From Candidatus Rokuibacteriota bacterium (GTDB taxonomy: Bacteria > Methylomirabilota > Methylomirabilia > Rokubacteriales > CSP1-6), in contig JACORX010000427.1 in assembly GCA_016179165.1 (NCBI GenBank), positions 1 to 7,243 on the forward strand: a stretch of 7,243 bases of DNA, in the 5' to 3' direction. Of this stretch, positions 5,449-7,243 are shown in pieces; position 1 is the first letter of the stretch; every line of letters starts with the position of its first letter. The notes below the pieces were generated by a model that was given only the letters and a program-made list of their open reading frames with translations, did no database searches and was not told where the DNA came from. A program made the translations under genes and the position numbers.

Positions 5449-6993
5449 ATGATCGTCCCCCTGACCCTGAGCGACTTTCTCGAGCGCGCGGAGCTCGTGT
5501 ACGGCGGCCGTGAGGCCGTGGTTGACGAGCCCAACCCGCCGGGCGGCGGCCTCGGGCGCTTCACGTACGCGCGCTTCGCCGAGATGGCGCGAAGTCTCGC
5601 GGCGGCCCTGGACGACCTCGCCGTCGGCGAGAACGACCGCGTCGCCATCGTCTCGCCCAACGCGGCGCGCTTTCTCGTCAGCGTGTTCGGGGTCAGCGTG
5701 TTCGGCCGCATCCTTGTGCCCGTGAACTTCCGGCTCAATCCGGAGGAAACCCGCTACATCGTCGAGCACTCGGGCTCCTCCGTGCTCCTCGTCGACCCCG
5801 AGCTGGACGAGCCGCTGCGTCACATCCCGGTCAAGCACCGCTTCGTGCTCGGCGCCGCCACCGACCCCCAGCTCTTCCTGCGCAAGGGGGCGACGCCGAG
5901 GTTTCGCGTCACCGACGAGAACGCCACCGTGTCCATCAACTACACGTCCGGGACCACCGCGCGGCCCAAGGGTGTTCAGCTCACCCACAGAAACTTCTGG
6001 CTCAATGCCGTCACCTTCGGCTGGCACTTGGCGATGACCGACCGGGACGTGTATCTCCACACCTTGCCCACCTTCCACTGCAATGGCTGGGGCATGCCGT
6101 ACGCGGTCACCGGCATCGGCGCCCGCCAGGTGATCATCCGCAAGATCGACGGCGAGGACATCCTGCGCCGCATCGAGGCCGAGGGGGTCACGCTGCTCAA
6201 CTGCGCGCCGGCGGTAATCGCTGCCGTCCTCGACGCCGCGGCGAGCCGCCGCCAGAACGGCGTCGCGGTGCCGGGGCGCGGGCGCGTGCGGGTGGTCGTC
6301 GCGGGGGGGCCGCCGCCTTCCCGGAGCTTCGAGCGGATCGAGGCCGAGCTGGGCTGGGAGTTCATCCAGATCTACGGTCTCACCGAGACGGCGCCCCTCC
6401 TCACCATCAACCGCGCGCCGGCAGAGTGGGACGGGCTCGAGGCCGCTGAGCGGGCGCGGCGCCTCTCCCGCGCGGGCGTGCCCGCGGTGGGCGTCCGCAT
6501 GCGCGTGGACGACGAGGGCGAGCTGCTCGCGCGCTCCAACCACGTCTTCGAGGGCTACTGGAATCAGCCCGAGGAGACGGCCAAGGCCATCGTTGACGGG
6601 TGGTTTCACACCGGCGACGGCGGTTCCAGTGAAGGCCCGTACATCGCCATCACCGACAGGAAGAAGGACGTGATCATCACCGGGGGCGAGAACGTGTCCT
6701 CCATCGAGGTGGAGGACTGCCTGTACCAGCACCCCGCGGTGGCCGAGGTCGCGGTGATCGGGGTCCCCGACGAGAAGTGGGGGGAGACCATCAAGGCGCT
6801 GGTGATGCTCCGCCCCGGCGCCGCCGCCACCGAGCCGGAGCTGATCGCGCATTGCCGGAGCCGGCTGGCGCATTACAAGTGCCCGACCTCGGTCGAGCTG
6901 CGGGACACGCTCGTCCGGACGGCCACCGGTAAGCTGCAGAAGTTCAAGCTGCGCGAGCCGTACTGGGCCGGCCGCGCCCGCCGCGTGAACTGA
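5449..6993 (+). CDS. Acyl-CoA ligase / fatty-acyl-CoA synthetase (AMP-forming, ANL superfamily), 514 aa
   Basis: It activates a carboxylic acid with ATP to an acyl-adenylate and then forms the acyl-CoA thioester in the cytoplasm. All core motifs appear in order: A3 YTSGTTARPKGV (165-176), A4 LPTFHCNGWG (206-215), A5 QIYGLTETAP (307-316), A7 WFHTGD (385-390), A8 ITDRKKDVIITGGENV (401-416) and A10 RTATGKLQKFKLRE (490-503), with Lys495 as the expected catalytic lysine. The length is normal for the family. Two points differ from the textbook form: the P-loop has Ala171 where Gly is usual, and the segment after TGD is GGSSEGPYIAI rather than a DEDGY stretch; the latter fits a fatty-acyl-CoA synthetase subgroup as I recall it. 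The acyl specificity (medium/long chain or aromatic) cannot be read from sequence. Start, Shine-Dalgarno site and stop are clear. A deacetylase fragment follows 7 bases after the stop, and a nested dyad upstream may regulate the gene. Confidence 0.95.
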   Translation: MIVPLTLSDFLERAELVYGGREAVVDEPNPPGGGLGRFTYARFAEMARSLAAALDDLAVGENDRVAIVSPNAARFLVSVFGVSVFGRILVPVNFRLNPEETRYIVEHSGSSVLLVDPELDEPLRHIPVKHRFVLGAATDPQLFLRKGATPRFRVTDENATVSINYTSGTTARPKGVQLTHRNFWLNAVTFGWHLAMTDRDVYLHTLPTFHCNGWGMPYAVTGIGARQVIIRKIDGEDILRRIEAEGVTLLNCAPAVIAAVLDAAASRRQNGVAVPGRGRVRVVVAGGPPPSRSFERIEAELGWEFIQIYGLTETAPLLTINRAPAEWDGLEAAERARRLSRAGVPAVGVRMRVDDEGELLARSNHVFEGYWNQPEETAKAIVDGWFHTGDGGSSEGPYIAITDRKKDVIITGGENVSSIEVEDCLYQHPAVAEVAVIGVPDEKWGETIKALVMLRPGAAATEPELIAHCRSRLAHYKCPTSVELRDTLVRTATGKLQKFKLREPYWAGRARRVN

Positions 6994-7000
6994 CTCGTGC

Positions 7001-7243
7001 ATGCCCTACCCCATCGAGGTCAACGACACCCGCGGCGTGGCCTGGTACCACTACACCTCGGGCGAGTTCGCCGACATGGTCGTCGACCAGTTCGACGAGA
7101 TGCTCGCCCAGTCCGAGCGCCAGCCGCTCGTATGCCCCATCTCCCTACACCCGTTCGCCGACCGCGTCTGGCTCACCCGTCCCCGTGACATCTGCGCGCA
7201 CATCGAGAGCCTCCCGAAGGGCACCGTGCCGGGAAGCGAGGAC
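7001..7243 (+). pseudogene. 5'-truncated, internally shortened polysaccharide deacetylase-type gene fragment (runs off window)
   Basis: An open frame from an ATG at 7001 reaches the window edge (81 codons). It starts with MPYPIEVNDT, followed by GEFADMVVDQFDEML, PLVCPISLHPF and DRVWLTRPRDICAHIESLPKGTVPG. PYP.E.ND, the eF..M..DQFD segment and the LHP motif belong to the C-terminal half of allantoinase/PuuE-like polysaccharide deacetylases (NodB-fold, metal-dependent amide hydrolases of about 300 residues). The N-terminal half, with the Asp and His metal ligands, is absent and cannot lie upstream, because an in-frame TGA at 6986-6988 falls inside the ligase gene. LHPF joins DRVWLTRP directly, whereas family members, as I recall, have 20-25 residues between them (VGQP.R...L). 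Loss of both regions argues for a non-functional remnant. The ATG lies 7 bases after the ligase stop, so it may still be translated by coupling. Confidence 0.7.

Noticed and set aside
5319..5513. Short + strand ORF of 64 codons upstream of the ligase.
   Set aside because: It overlaps the ligase start in another frame, is Arg-rich and has no family features, while the ligase start has a strong Shine-Dalgarno site.
5380..7002. A 540-codon minus-strand open frame opposite the acyl-CoA ligase.
   Set aside because: The ligase strand carries every expected motif. The antisense translation has no recognisable domain and no ribosome binding site, and arises from third-position GC bias.
1..7243. tRNA/rRNA genes, CRISPR arrays, insertion sequences or attachment sites.
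   Set aside because: I saw no repeated spacers, no transposase motifs, no long terminal inverted repeats and no tRNA-like cloverleaf with a TTCRA arm. This was a reading by eye, not a profile search.

Overview
High-GC bacterial DNA (about 70% G+C by eye) with short intergenic gaps and many degraded gene fragments. The gene families (FMN 2-hydroxy-acid oxidase, CaiB/BaiF CoA-transferase remnant, fatty-acyl-CoA ligase, single-domain retropepsin-like protease, very large secreted penicillin acylase, Uma2 remnant) are common in uncultured soil or sediment lineages such as Rokubacteriota, Binatota, Myxococcota-like groups and Actinobacteria. No marker gene is present, so the lineage is only a guess.

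Layout, left to right. The + strand opens with the C-terminal part of an FMN-dependent 2-hydroxy-acid dehydrogenase/oxidase. It converges, with an 8-base gap, on a small minus-strand aspartyl protease (314-673). The upstream side of the protease gene carries the last ~27 codons of a CaiB/BaiF-type CoA-transferase. A minus-strand gene for an exported, ~1048-residue penicillin acylase (Ntn hydrolase, S45-like) fills 869-4015. Beyond its start is a ~300-base stretch with no recognisable gene, then a decayed TPR-family gene (4313-5146) with an in-frame amber codon and a missing central block. An Uma2-type nuclease fragment lies on the minus strand (5165-5369). Next come a candidate promoter, a 34-base nested inverted repeat, a strong Shine-Dalgarno site and an intact acyl-CoA ligase (5449-6993). 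The window ends in a 5'-truncated, internally shortened polysaccharide deacetylase fragment that begins 7 bases after the ligase stop.

How the genes relate. The oxidase, the CoA-transferase remnant and the CoA ligase all suggest organic-acid/acyl-CoA catabolism, but they are not one operon. The acylase is monocistronic and acts outside the cytoplasm; it could release acyl or aryl acids that a CoA ligase then activates, which is only a guess. The clearest theme is erosion: four gene remnants interleaved with three intact genes. I found no convincing new multi-gene system, and no tRNA, rRNA, CRISPR array or transposase.
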